Source: Solimonas fluminis (GTDB taxonomy: Bacteria > Pseudomonadota > Gammaproteobacteria > Nevskiales > Nevskiaceae). Taken from it: DNA of 64,000 bases. The position numbers were made by a program, and so were the translations under genes. Shown in pieces: positions 37,992 to 47,265 of this stretch (its first letter is position 1; the number at the start of each line of letters is the position of its first letter). The stretch lies in contig NZ_PSNW01000014.1 of assembly GCF_002930645.1 (NCBI RefSeq), positions 1 through 64,000 of the forward strand, in the 5' to 3' direction. The notes below the pieces were generated by a model. It ran no database searches. It had not been told where the DNA came from and saw nothing but the letters and a program-made list of their open reading frames with translations.

Positions 37992-40900
37992 ATGGCTTTC
38001 CCGATGAATGCTCAGGCCCCCTCCCCGAAAACCGCCGCCCTGCCGGTCCTGCGCTGGCACGAGACGCTGCAGTTCAAGCTGGTCGCGATGCTCACGCTGC
38101 TGCTGCTGCTGGCGCTGGTGGCGGCCGCCATCGCCGGCAAGTTCCTGGTGCACGATGAACTGACCGGCGAAACCTTCCGCTACGAGCAGGAGAGCGGCCG
38201 CCGCCTGGCGCTGGAGATCGGCCAGTACGCGGCTCAGGCCGAGGAGCTGGCGCGCAGCATCGCCGCATTGGTGCCGCATGCCCATCCGGACAGCCTGAGG
38301 ACGCTGGTCCCCGCCCTGGCAGCCGGCACCGGCTATGCCGCGGTGGGCATCTGGCCCGAGCCCTACACCCTGCGCAGCGACGCCGAGCGCGCCAGCCTGC
38401 TGTGGATGCGCGGCGCCGATGGCCGGCTGCAGCAGCGCGAGGACTACAACGATCCGCGCGTGGTGCCCTACTGGCGCGAGCGCTGGTACACGCCGGCGCG
38501 CCAGCTGCAGGAGCCGCGCTGCAGCTGGAGCCTGAGCGTACGCGATCCGCTGTCCAAGGCGGCCACCCTCATCTGCAGCCTGCCGCTGCAGCGCGAGGGG
38601 CGCTTTGCCGGCGTGGTCACCGTGGCCCTGCCGATCCCGGCCGTTCTGGAAGCCTTCGCCGCCCGCAGCCGCGACCAGCGCGGCTACTCCCTGCTGCTGG
38701 ATGCGGAGAACAACATCCTGGCCGCCTCGCCGGCCCTGGCGGAAAAGCTGCCGCAGGACAAGCCGCTCAACCTGGCCGGCCTGGCGCAGGAGTTCGCCGC
38801 CTACAACCCGCTGGCGCTGGCCCTGCACGAACGCAACGAGGCACTGCTGGCCGAGTTCGCGCAGTCGCCGCTGGCGGCGGCGGCCAAGAAGCTGAAGGCC
38901 GATACCCGCGAGATGTCGCCGGAGGAAGCCCAGACGGCGATGCTGGCGCTGTGGATGGGCGGCAAGGATCGCCCGCTGTGGGAAGCCGAGCCGGGCTTCG
39001 TGCGGCTGGGCGCGGACCCGGTGCTGGGCGGCCGCAGCTACGTCTCGGCCTTCGAACTGGGCTACCCCGGCTGGCGCCTGCTGCGCGTGACCTCGGCCAG
39101 CGAGGGTTTCGCCGGCGCCGATGCGCTGTTCCTGCGCATGCTGGGACTGACCGCGGTGGCCCTGGTCATCCTGGTCGCGCTGCTGTACCTCGGCTTCCGC
39201 GTGCTGGTGCTGGGGCCCCTGTCGAAGATGGTGGAGCGCATGTCGGAAACCTCCGGCACCAACGACACCCTGGGCCTGCTCGCCAACGACAGCGCCGCCA
39301 ACGAACTGGGACTGTTCGCGCACTGGCACAACGAGCGCGTGCGCCAGCTGCGCGACGTCACCGACCGCAACATCAGCATCAACTCGCAGCTCGCCACCGA
39401 GACCAGCGAGCGCCGCAAGCTGCAGGAATCCTCGGCGCGCCAGCTGGAGCGCCACTCGCTGGCCCTGCAGGCCCTGGACGAGGCCGTGATCAGCACCGAC
39501 GAGAACGGCCGCGTCGAGGACATGAACCCGGCCGCGGAGCGCCTCACCGGCACGCCGCTGAAGGCAGCGCGCGGCCAGGCCTTCGCCGAGGTCTGCGTCA
39601 CCCGCCACGCCGGCAGCGACGGCGCCTCCGACAGCTACTCCGATCTCGCCCGCGCGGCGATGGAGCGCGGCGCCCGCATCGAGCATGGCGACAGCATGGT
39701 GATCGTGCCGCGCGGCGGCGCCGAGCGGCCGGTGATGGCCACGGCCACGCCGATCCGCACGCGCAGCAACCGCATCGCCGGCGCGGTGGTGGTCCTGCGC
39801 GAGCGCAGCACCGCGCAGGCCGCGGCCGGGCCAGGCCGCTCGGCCACCGAATCGGCGCGGGTCGCCGGCATCAAGGATCCGCTCACCGGACTGCCCCTGC
39901 GCGGCGCCTGCGAGCAGCGCCTGCGCGAGTTGATCGACGCCGCCAAGCTGGCGCCGCGCGGCCACGCCATGCTGTGGCTGGACCTGGACCATTTCTCGCG
40001 CGTCGCCGACAGCGGCGGCACCGCGGCCGGCGATGCCGTGCTGGTCCGCCTGTCCGAGCTGCTCGCCAACCTCACCGGCAGCGCCGGCGAACTGTTCCGC
40101 ATCGGCGCCGATCGCTTCGCGATCCTGCTGGGCAATTCCAGCGCCGACCGGGCGCGGACCTTCGCCGAGGCGCTGCGGCGCACGGTGGCTTCCACCCGCT
40201 TCGCCTGGGAGGCGCGCCAGTACAACCTGACGCCGAGCATCGGCATCACCGAGTTCAATGGCCAGTCCGAGGGGGCGCTGGACGTGATGCGCCGCGCCGA
40301 GGAAGCCTGCGCCGCGGCCAAGCGCGCTGGCCGCAACAGCATCAAGGTCTACGACGAGAGCATGAGCCGCCACCGCGCGCCGGTCGATGACGCGATCTGG
40401 GCACGCCGCATCCGCAACGGCCTGGAGCAGGGCCTGCTCCACCTGACCACGCAGACCCTGCAGCAGGCTCAGCCGCGCCGCGGGCAGATGCTGGAGCTGC
40501 AGCTGGCGCTGGAGGACGAGGAAGGCTTCTGGACGCCGGCGCCGGGCTTCATGCCGGCGGCGGAGCGGCAGCGCCTGGCTGGCGAACTGGATCGCTGGAC
40601 CGTGCAGCGCATCCTAGGCCAGCTGGCACGCCAGCCGGAATCGCTGGGCGACCTGGGGCTCCTGTTCATCCCGCTGTCCGGCGTTTCGCTGATCGACCCG
40701 CGCTTCATCGAGAGCGTGATCGAGCAGCTCGGCCAGAGCAATGCCGTGACCGCGGACCGGATCTGCTTCCTGGCCGACCAGAAGGCCCTGCTGGCGCACC
40801 CGCAGTCGGCTGCGAATTTTGCCGGCACGCTGCGTTCGATGGGCTGCCGCCTGGCCATCGACGGCTTCAGCGCCCGCGGCGCGGGCGAACTGGCCCTGCT

Positions 40901-41144
40901 GCGCGCGCTGCCCGCCGAATTCCTGCGCGTGGATGCCACGCTCTACCCCGCCGCCGCCAGCGATCCGGGCGAGCAGGCCCTGGCGGAGTCCACGCTGCGC
41001 CTGGCACGTGCGCTGGAGCGCCGCCTGATCGTGCACAACCTCGACGATCCGCGCCTGGCGGAACTGTGGCGGCGCATCGGCGCCGACTACCTGCAGGGCA
41101 ACGCCCTGGCGCGCGCCGTCCCCCTGGTCTTCGCCTCCGGCTGA
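37992..41144 (+). CDS. Membrane sensor with PAS and degenerate GGDEF and EAL-like domains
   Basis: 1,050 aa. One membrane helix (about 29-52), a periplasmic Cache-like sensor (about 55-375) and a second helix (381-405). A linker with a coiled coil (about 440-485) and a PAS domain (about 486-606, ALDEAVISTDENGRVEDMN) follow. Then comes a GGDEF-type domain (about 625-785) whose signature is GADRF (705-709), and an EAL-type domain (about 800-1045). There ELQLALEDEEG replaces EALLRW, the DDFGTG position reads IDGFSAR and AEGVET reads VHNLDD. Neither output domain should be catalytic. It is more likely a cyclic di-GMP receptor that signals across the membrane, in the manner of LapD, which is inference. 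Two Met near the start (1 and 5) are both possible. Confidence 0.88.
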   Translation: MAFPMNAQAPSPKTAALPVLRWHETLQFKLVAMLTLLLLLALVAAAIAGKFLVHDELTGETFRYEQESGRRLALEIGQYAAQAEELARSIAALVPHAHPDSLRTLVPALAAGTGYAAVGIWPEPYTLRSDAERASLLWMRGADGRLQQREDYNDPRVVPYWRERWYTPARQLQEPRCSWSLSVRDPLSKAATLICSLPLQREGRFAGVVTVALPIPAVLEAFAARSRDQRGYSLLLDAENNILAASPALAEKLPQDKPLNLAGLAQEFAAYNPLALALHERNEALLAEFAQSPLAAAAKKLKADTREMSPEEAQTAMLALWMGGKDRPLWEAEPGFVRLGADPVLGGRSYVSAFELGYPGWRLLRVTSASEGFAGADALFLRMLGLTAVALVILVALLYLGFRVLVLGPLSKMVERMSETSGTNDTLGLLANDSAANELGLFAHWHNERVRQLRDVTDRNISINSQLATETSERRKLQESSARQLERHSLALQALDEAVISTDENGRVEDMNPAAERLTGTPLKAARGQAFAEVCVTRHAGSDGASDSYSDLARAAMERGARIEHGDSMVIVPRGGAERPVMATATPIRTRSNRIAGAVVVLRERSTAQAAAGPGRSATESARVAGIKDPLTGLPLRGACEQRLRELIDAAKLAPRGHAMLWLDLDHFSRVADSGGTAAGDAVLVRLSELLANLTGSAGELFRIGADRFAILLGNSSADRARTFAEALRRTVASTRFAWEARQYNLTPSIGITEFNGQSEGALDVMRRAEEACAAAKRAGRNSIKVYDESMSRHRAPVDDAIWARRIRNGLEQGLLHLTTQTLQQAQPRRGQMLELQLALEDEEGFWTPAPGFMPAAERQRLAGELDRWTVQRILGQLARQPESLGDLGLLFIPLSGVSLIDPRFIESVIEQLGQSNAVTADRICFLADQKALLAHPQSAANFAGTLRSMGCRLAIDGFSARGAGELALLRALPAEFLRVDATLYPAAASDPGEQALAESTLRLARALERRLIVHNLDDPRLAELWRRIGADYLQGNALARAVPLVFASG

Positions 41145-41319
41145 CTCCTCCAAACGGCTGATCGCGGTGCAGCAAGCACCGCCCTCCATCCGGCGGCAGC
41201 CACCGTTCGTCCACACCGCCGCTGAACCGGTTGCCCATTCGATCCGGGCCATGCCAACGTCGTTCCGCGCCGGAAGGAAAAGGCGCAGTTCCGGCTGGAT
41301 AACCCACGGAAGGTCCACG

Positions 41320-42183
41320 ATGTACACGACGTCCGCGACCATGGCTTCGGGAGCCCCGTTCCACACCGTCCTGGAACGGGAGGTGGAGGACATCCGCTGC
41401 TCGCTGGTGCAGCTCGAGCCGGATGCCCCGCGCCACGCCATCCTGCATGACCGGCTCTCCTTCTGGGTGCCGCTCAACGGCCGCCGGCTGGTCTACGACC
41501 GCCGTGCGCGCGAATACGAATGCCGCGGCGGCGACAGCATCACGATGACCTCGGGCGGCAATGTCTGGGAAGGCTTCTGGCATGGCGAGGAGTCGCAGGC
41601 CTGCGTGTTGCTCGAGGTCGGCGACAGCGTCCTGCGCGAGCACAGCCGCGGGGGACTCGTCCATCCCAATGGCGGACAGATGATCCTGCGGCAGGACGAG
41701 CGCATCCGCTACAGCATGCTGGCCCTGTACCAGGATCTGCTGCAGCCCTCGCCGGCTTCGGAGCTCTTCACCGGGCATCTCGCGCGCGGCATCACGCAGC
41801 ACTACGTCAGCCACTACTGCCGCGCCGCCGACGTTCCCGATGCCGGAGGGCGCGGCCTGTCGGCTCCGGAACTGCGGCGTGTCCGCGAATGCGTGGAAGA
41901 GCGGCTGTCGCAGAAGCTCTCGCTGCCGGAGCTGGCTCGGCTCACCGGGCTCAGCGTGCCGGCGTTCTGCCGGCGCTTCCGCGCCAGCACCGGCCTCTCA
42001 CCCTACCAGTATGTGCTCCGTGCCAAGATCGAGCATGCCAAGGCCGTGCTGGCCCGCGAGGAGATGCCGCTGACCGATCTGGCGCTGTCGCTGGGCTTCT
42101 ACGACCAGAGCCAGTTCACCAATACATTCCGCCGCATTGCCGGCGTGAGCCCCCGCGACTTCCGGCGCCGCACGGCCGCCTGA
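41320..42183 (+). CDS. AraC-family transcriptional regulator
   Basis: 287 aa from ATG 41320, preceded by GGAAGG. The N-terminal cupin-like effector domain (about 15-150) is of the AraC-binding-like type found near DUF1302/DUF1329 genes (LHDRLSFWVPLNGR, GNVWEGFWHG). The C-terminal pair of helix-turn-helix motifs (about 185-285) includes SLPELARLTGLSVPAFCRRF and LTDLALSLGFYDQSQFTNTF, ending in PRDFRRR. Convergent with the DUF1329-DUF1302 operon, whose upstream region carries two direct repeats (45328-45363) that are a plausible target. The open frame upstream of the chosen ATG lacks a conserved start. Confidence 0.9.
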   Translation: MYTTSATMASGAPFHTVLEREVEDIRCSLVQLEPDAPRHAILHDRLSFWVPLNGRRLVYDRRAREYECRGGDSITMTSGGNVWEGFWHGEESQACVLLEVGDSVLREHSRGGLVHPNGGQMILRQDERIRYSMLALYQDLLQPSPASELFTGHLARGITQHYVSHYCRAADVPDAGGRGLSAPELRRVRECVEERLSQKLSLPELARLTGLSVPAFCRRFRASTGLSPYQYVLRAKIEHAKAVLAREEMPLTDLALSLGFYDQSQFTNTFRRIAGVSPRDFRRRTAA

Positions 42184-42241
42184 GCGCAGCTGCGGGGAGC
42201 AGCACGGCGCGCAGTCGCCTGCGCGCCGGCCGCTTCCCGGT

Positions 42242-43624
42242 TCAGGTGCCGCCACGGCGGCGCACGCCGTCGGTGGTGAACTCGCCCGGCAGCGGCTGCC
42301 GGTGGTTGAACTGGTTGGAGGTGGGTTCCTCGCTGGTGATGTTCTCGGCGCTGTAGGCCCGCGAAACCAGGTCGTGGTAGAAGCTCGCGTTGAGATAGTA
42401 GAACTTGCCGTCGTAGGCGTAGGCCGCGCAGTTCTCCACCACACGCCACAGATCGCCGCGCGTGTCGTAGTTGTCGGCCAGCAGCACTTGCCAGCTGTCT
42501 TCCTCGACGTAGAGCCGGCGCTTGCCGTAGATATGGCGGCTGCCCTTCTTGAGGGTGCCCTCCACCACCCATACGCGGCGCAGTTCGTAGCGGATGAAGT
42601 CGGGCTTCGGATGACCGCTGGTGGACACCAGTTCGGCGTACTTGGTGGAGGGGTCCTCCAGCCGGTTGGTGTGGAAGGGCACGTACACCTCGCGGCGGTC
42701 CACCAGCTTCCAGTCGTAGCGCTCGGGCGAGCCGTTGAAGCCGTTCTGCTCATCGACCGTGCGCGGCCCCGAATCCATCGGGAAGTCAAAGCCGACGTCG
42801 GGCGACTTGCGCAGGCGGCGCGTGCCGGGGTCGTACTGCCAGGCCTGGCGCGGCGCGCCGAAGTAGTCGAGCGTGTTGACCGTGAACGACATCTTGCCGT
42901 TGGTGCGCGGCGGGGCCTTCTGGATGGTGATGCTCATCGACTGGATGTCGCTGTCCTTCCAGCCGGCGCGATTGTCGCCCTTCAGGTAGGGATTGAACAC
43001 CGACAGCGTGGTGCGCGACCAGCTGATGCCGCCGCCAGGCTGCACGTAGGCGCCGACGTTGGGGGCGTCGTAGATCCAGGGGCCAACCAGCGTGATGACG
43101 TTGTACACCACCTCGATGCCGGACTTCGGGATCGGGAAGGCAGGGCCGCCATAGGCGCCCTTCAGCGTCAGGCCCTCGTTGCTGAGCTGCGCGCTGGTCG
43201 CGTTCAGCTTGACGTTCTGGTTCACCAGGTCGGTGTGGCGGAAATCGCGGTGCGTCGGATAGACGATGATCCGGAACGTGTCCGGGTACTTCTTGAACAG
43301 CGCCTTCTGGCCCTCGCTGAGCTTCGCCGAATACTGCGCCATGTTGGCGGCGGTGATGGTGAAGAGCGGCTTCTCGCCGGGATAGGGATCGGCGTTGCGC
43401 TTGCCGTCGTACTTCACGTGGTCGGGCGCGCCCAGCCATTTGCCGCTCCAGGCCGGAATGCTGCCGTCGGCATTGCCGGCCATCTCCGCGCCGGTCGGCG
43501 TCAGCGTGGTGCCCAGCGCCTTGGCCTCGTCGGCGCTGACCGCGCCCTGGGCTGCAGCGGCGAACAAGGCGGGGATCGCGGCGGCGGCGAGGGTCCGGAG
43601 CCGGATGCGTCTGCTGCTGATCAT
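42242..43624 (-). CDS. DUF1329 family outer-membrane-associated protein
   Basis: 460 aa with a signal peptide (basic ISSRRIRLR, hydrophobic AAAAIPALFAAAAQGA). Family hallmarks: LGTTLTPTGAEMAGNADGSIPAW near the mature N-terminus, and RHIYGKRRLYVEEDSWQVLLADNYD in the C-terminal half. DUF1329 proteins occur with DUF1302 porin-like proteins and sometimes with RND exporters in bacteria that use hydrocarbons, steroids or other hydrophobic compounds; a LolB-like fold has been proposed. The precise role is unknown. It lies 11 bases after DUF1302, so it is the second gene of the operon. Confidence 0.92.
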   Translation of the reverse strand: MISSRRIRLRTLAAAAIPALFAAAAQGAVSADEAKALGTTLTPTGAEMAGNADGSIPAWSGKWLGAPDHVKYDGKRNADPYPGEKPLFTITAANMAQYSAKLSEGQKALFKKYPDTFRIIVYPTHRDFRHTDLVNQNVKLNATSAQLSNEGLTLKGAYGGPAFPIPKSGIEVVYNVITLVGPWIYDAPNVGAYVQPGGGISWSRTTLSVFNPYLKGDNRAGWKDSDIQSMSITIQKAPPRTNGKMSFTVNTLDYFGAPRQAWQYDPGTRRLRKSPDVGFDFPMDSGPRTVDEQNGFNGSPERYDWKLVDRREVYVPFHTNRLEDPSTKYAELVSTSGHPKPDFIRYELRRVWVVEGTLKKGSRHIYGKRRLYVEEDSWQVLLADNYDTRGDLWRVVENCAAYAYDGKFYYLNASFYHDLVSRAYSAENITSEEPTSNQFNHRQPLPGEFTTDGVRRRGGT

Positions 43625-43635
43625 GTGTCGCTCCT

Positions 43636-45216
43636 CTAGAAGCTGTACTTGATGCTGAAGGCGGCGTTGCTGCGATCGGCCAGGGGCCGCCGCGCCAGGC
43701 TCGCGCCGCCGGCATAGCCGTTGTAGGCCAGGCCGACCTCGAGATTGCCGAGATACTTGAAGGTCGGGCCGAAGCTGTAGCGGATGTCGCCCTTGCCGGT
43801 GAAGCTGCCGAGCGCGCCGGCGATCGGCGAGGTGCCTTCCAGGCCGTAGCCGTTGACCAGGATCCAGGTCAGGTCCCAGCCTGCCCAGACCTGCTGGTAG
43901 CCGGCCTGCAGCGACCATTGCAGGGCGCCGGCGTCGTGGTTGCCGGCCAGGTCGTCGACCGCTACCGGCCCGCCGGCGGTGGGCACGATCAGGGCCTCGG
44001 TGTCGGTGACATGCAGGTAGGACACCTCGCCCAGCGCGACCAGCGTGTCCCAGAAGCGCGTCGGCAGGAAGATCTTCAGCAGGTTGAAGTTGCCCTGGAT
44101 CACGTCGCCGCGGCCCGGCGTGGGAGACGAGCCGACCAGGATGTTGACGCCCGCATCCTGTCGGTAGCTGACTTCCGCACCCACCGCCGTGCCCAGCAGT
44201 TCGGTGCTGAGCGAGGCCGAGGTCATCTTGATGTCGTCGGTATAGACCACCTGGTAGCCGCTGGGGAAACCGCCCGCGGTCAGCACGTTGGCGCCGACCG
44301 GATTCTTGTCGTTGTAGCGCAGGTAGTGAAGGCTGATCTCGGTAGCGTCGCCGACGCGGTAGCGCGTGCCGATGCCCCATTGCCCGTCATCCCCCGGCTT
44401 GTCGTCGGCCGCACGCGGCAGCGCCAGGCCGAACGCCGGAATCAGCAGGCTCTCCGCTCCCGGCCCGACGAGATCGGAGGAGCTGAAGAAAGCGTCCGAG
44501 GGATTCAGCTCGGTCCCCTTCCACTGCCACTGCCAGTAGCCCATCAGGCTCAGGCGGTCGGTCGCGCCCCACTGCATGAACAGCTGGCCGGTCGGCAGCA
44601 GGATTTCCTTGACCTCGGTACCCGGCACGTTGGACTTGGTGGCATCGGCCGGCGCCTGCGCGCCGCTGGTGTTGGGGAAATACAGGCTCTCCCCCCAGGA
44701 CACCACCTGGTTGCCGGCGCGGATGTCGAGCGCGGTGTTCCCGACCGGCACGGCGGCGAAGGCATAGAGGTCCAGCATGCGTGCCCGGGCGCCGAGGCGA
44801 TCGCGCGCGTCGTCGGAGAAGCGGTCCGAGCGGCCGCCGCGATTGAGCGTGGCCTGCGAATCGTTGTCGCTGTCGTGGAAGTAGACGTCGTCGTAGAAGG
44901 CGCTGCCTCGCGCGACCAGGCCGTACTGCCGGTAGCGGAAGGTGCCCTCGGCCAGCAGCGCGAGACGGTTGTTGATCAGGGCATTCTTGTCGAAGGCACG
45001 GTTGCCGTCGTCGCCGTTGACGTTGGCCAGCAGCTCGGGGTCGGCATCGTCGGTGCGCATCGCCAGGCTGTAGGTCAGGTTGGCCGCGTAGTCCAGCGAC
45101 ATGCCGGAGCCCAGGTCGCGCGTGCCCGCCTGGGCGGGTGCGGCAGCCAGCGCAAGACCGGCCCCCAGGGTGACTGCCGTGCAGGTTCTCGCAAATGCCG
45201 GACTGGGCGGACGCAT
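43636..45216 (-). CDS. DUF1302 family outer-membrane beta-barrel protein
   Basis: 526 aa from ATG 45214-45216, which has AGGAGGAG just upstream. Signal peptide then mature GTRDLGSGMSLDYAANLTYSLA. Many alternating beta-strand segments and an aromatic C-terminus (FSIKYSF) fit an outer-membrane barrel. GNQVVSWGESLYFPN is a family signature. DUF1302 proteins are probably channels or surface proteins for hydrophobic compounds. First gene of the DUF1302-DUF1329 operon. Direct repeats 112-147 bases upstream suggest AraC-type control. Confidence 0.92.
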   Translation of the reverse strand: MRPPSPAFARTCTAVTLGAGLALAAAPAQAGTRDLGSGMSLDYAANLTYSLAMRTDDADPELLANVNGDDGNRAFDKNALINNRLALLAEGTFRYRQYGLVARGSAFYDDVYFHDSDNDSQATLNRGGRSDRFSDDARDRLGARARMLDLYAFAAVPVGNTALDIRAGNQVVSWGESLYFPNTSGAQAPADATKSNVPGTEVKEILLPTGQLFMQWGATDRLSLMGYWQWQWKGTELNPSDAFFSSSDLVGPGAESLLIPAFGLALPRAADDKPGDDGQWGIGTRYRVGDATEISLHYLRYNDKNPVGANVLTAGGFPSGYQVVYTDDIKMTSASLSTELLGTAVGAEVSYRQDAGVNILVGSSPTPGRGDVIQGNFNLLKIFLPTRFWDTLVALGEVSYLHVTDTEALIVPTAGGPVAVDDLAGNHDAGALQWSLQAGYQQVWAGWDLTWILVNGYGLEGTSPIAGALGSFTGKGDIRYSFGPTFKYLGNLEVGLAYNGYAGGASLARRPLADRSNAAFSIKYSF

Positions 45217-45327
45217 GGTTTCTCCTCCTACGCCTCTGGTTCGCATGGGCCGGTCGGTCCTTCCCCGTCCCTTGTGCGGGAAGTCCTACCGTGGCCCCGA
45301 GCTTTCCCCATCGCAAAACGCAGGGGC

Positions 45328-45363
45328 TTGGCGAATCGGATCGGATTTGGCGAATCCGATCGG
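45328..45363. promoter_or_regulatory. Two 17-bp direct repeats upstream of the DUF1302 gene
   Basis: TTGGCGAATCGGATCGG (45328-45344) and TTGGCGAATCCGATCGG (45347-45363) differ at one base, start 19 bases apart and lie on one face of DNA nearly two turns apart. This spacing is usual for AraC-family sites. They lie 112-147 bases before the DUF1302 start. Both copies also carry a GATCGG core on the plus strand. Confidence 0.55.
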
Positions 45364-45424
45364 CGCGATTTCCGTTCCAGGCAAGCGGGCCGGCTGCAGC
45401 AGGCAGGAGCAGACGCCGCGGCGC

Positions 45425-45452
45425 AACAAAAAGCCCCGCGAAGGCGGGGCTT
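45425..45452 (-). terminator. Rho-independent terminator after recJ
   Basis: A 9-bp stem (AAGCCCCGC 45431-45439 with 45444-45452) and a 4-base loop. On the minus strand it is followed by TTTTTG, immediately beyond the recJ stop. Confidence 0.8.
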
Positions 45453-45470
45453 GGAGGAAACGCGGCAGCG

Positions 45471-47174
45471 CTAGAGCGGTTGCAGGTGCTCGATGCGCAG
45501 GTCCAGCGACTCCGCGCCCTGCCAGCGGTTCACCGCCAGCGTGAACACCGCCTGCAGGCGGCTGCGCGGCGACTGCAGGCGTGCGCCGCCGTGGAAGTCC
45601 ACCGCGGTCAGCGGCGCGCCGCCGGCGGCGCTGCGCAGGCGGTACTTGGCGTGCTGGCCGTCGCTGCCGATCAGGCGCGCATCCAGCACCTCGAAGCGGC
45701 CCTCGAACATCGGCTCGGGAAACCCCTGCCCCCAGGGCCCGGCATGTTCCAGCTGCAGGGCCGTGGCCAGCTGGAGTTCCTCCGCCAGCAGCTCGCCGTC
45801 GGTCTCCAGCACGCGCTGCAGCTGGGCCTGGCTGAGCCACTCGCGGCAGATGGCGTCGAAGGCCTGGCCGAACGCGGCCAGGTGGGCCTCGGGCAGGCTC
45901 AACCCGGCCGCCATCGCATGGCCGCCGAAGCGGCCGATCAGGCCAGGCTGGCGTGCATCGATCGCCGCCAGGGCGTCGCGCACGTGCAGGCCGTCAATGG
46001 AACGCGCCGAGCCCTTCAGCAGGCCCGGCTCCTGTGCGCGCGCGAAGGCGATGGAGGGACGGTGCAGGCGCTCCTTCAGCTTGGAGGCGACCAGGCCGAC
46101 GATGCCCTCGTGCCAGTCTTCCTCGAACACCACGACGCCGACGGCTTCGCTGTCCTCGCTGAGCAGCAAGGCTTCCTCGCTCATCTGCGCCTGCAGTTCG
46201 CGGCGTTCGCGGTTGAAGCGGTCCAGCTGCGCCGCCAGGCCCTGCGCCGCCTCCTCCGAATCCGCCAGCAGGCAGTCGATGCCGGTGCGGATGTCGTCGA
46301 GCCGCCCGGCCGCGTTGATGCGCGGCCCCAGGGCGAAGCCGAGGTCCACCGAACCGACGCGCGAGGGCTCGCGGCCGGCCAGCTTCAGCAGCGCCAGCAG
46401 GCCCGGACGTGCGCGGCCGGCGCGGATGCGGCGCAGGCCGTTCTCCACCAGGATGCGGTTGTTGTAGTCCAGCCGCGCGAGGTCGGCGACGGTGCCCAGC
46501 GCCACCAGGTCCAGCCACTCCGACAGGTTCGGCTCCGGCTGTCCCTCGAAGGCGCCGCGGCGGCGCAGCTCGGCGCGCAGGGCCAGCAGCAGGTAGAACA
46601 TCACGCCGACGCCGGCCAGCGCCTTGGAGGCGAAGCCGCAGCCCGGCTGGTTGGGATTGACGATGGCGTCGGCGCCGGGCAGTTCCGGCCCCGGCAGGTG
46701 GTGGTCGGTCACCACCACGCTCAGGCCCAGTTCCTGGGCGTGTCTCACGCCGGCCAGGCTGGCGATGCCGTTGTCCACGGTCACCAGCACGCCGGCACCG
46801 GTCGCCGCTGCCAGTTCCGCCAGCTCCGGCGACAGGCCGTAGCCCATGCGGAAACGGTCCGGCACCACGTAGTGCACCTCGGCGGCGCCAAGGGCACGCA
46901 GGCCCAGCACGCCCAGCGCGGTGCCGGTGGCGCCGTCGGCATCGTAGTCCCCGGCGATGACGATGCCCTCTCCTGCCTCGATGGCGTCGGCCAGCAGTGC
47001 CGCCGCCGGCTCGATGCCGCGCAGCCCGGCGGGCGGCAGCAGATGCTTGAGCTCGAGCGAGAGTTGCGCCGCTTCCACGCCGCGCGCTGCGTAGAGGCGG
47101 CGCAGTACCGGGTGCAGGCTGTCCGGGAAACCGACGGCATCGGCGGCGGGACGGGGGCGGATCAGCAGGGTCAT
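45471..47174 (-). CDS. recJ: Single-stranded-DNA-specific exonuclease RecJ
   Basis: 567 aa (E. coli 577). 5'-3' exonuclease in mismatch repair and RecF-pathway recombination. DHH phosphoesterase motifs: IAGDYDADGATG (73-84), VTVDNGI, VTDHHLPG with DHH at 157-159, and DHHA1 motif GRFGGHAMAAG in the C-terminal half. An OB-fold follows (about 445-565). The start ATG 47172-47174 gives the usual MTLLIRPRP; a GTG or longer start upstream overlaps the REP doublet. It lies after thrC on the same strand, separated from it by a REP doublet. Confidence 0.95.
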   Translation of the reverse strand: MTLLIRPRPAADAVGFPDSLHPVLRRLYAARGVEAAQLSLELKHLLPPAGLRGIEPAAALLADAIEAGEGIVIAGDYDADGATGTALGVLGLRALGAAEVHYVVPDRFRMGYGLSPELAELAAATGAGVLVTVDNGIASLAGVRHAQELGLSVVVTDHHLPGPELPGADAIVNPNQPGCGFASKALAGVGVMFYLLLALRAELRRRGAFEGQPEPNLSEWLDLVALGTVADLARLDYNNRILVENGLRRIRAGRARPGLLALLKLAGREPSRVGSVDLGFALGPRINAAGRLDDIRTGIDCLLADSEEAAQGLAAQLDRFNRERRELQAQMSEEALLLSEDSEAVGVVVFEEDWHEGIVGLVASKLKERLHRPSIAFARAQEPGLLKGSARSIDGLHVRDALAAIDARQPGLIGRFGGHAMAAGLSLPEAHLAAFGQAFDAICREWLSQAQLQRVLETDGELLAEELQLATALQLEHAGPWGQGFPEPMFEGRFEVLDARLIGSDGQHAKYRLRSAAGGAPLTAVDFHGGARLQSPRSRLQAVFTLAVNRWQGAESLDLRIEHLQPL

Positions 47175-47194
47175 CGACGCTTCCCTTGGCACAA

Positions 47195-47253
47195 GTCGTA
47201 GGAGCGGCTGTTAGCCGCGATACTTGCGTCGCGGCTAACAGCCGCTCCTACGA
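47195..47253. repeat. REP doublet (REPIN) 3, perfect inverted repeat
   Basis: Arms 47195-47220 and 47228-47253 are perfect 26-base inverted repeats with a 7-base spacer. Each contains GTAGGAGCGGCTGTTAGCCG, the classic REP core of pseudomonads and xanthomonads. It lies between recJ and thrC, both on the minus strand. It is the least decayed copy in the window. Confidence 0.92.
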
Positions 47254-47265
47254 CACAAGCAGGCT

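Noticed and set aside
36546-40442. 1,298-codon minus-strand open frame opposite sufD, sufS and the PAS/GGDEF/EAL-like protein
   Set aside because: Runs opposite three recognisable genes, has low-complexity composition and no motif: a GC-rich shadow.
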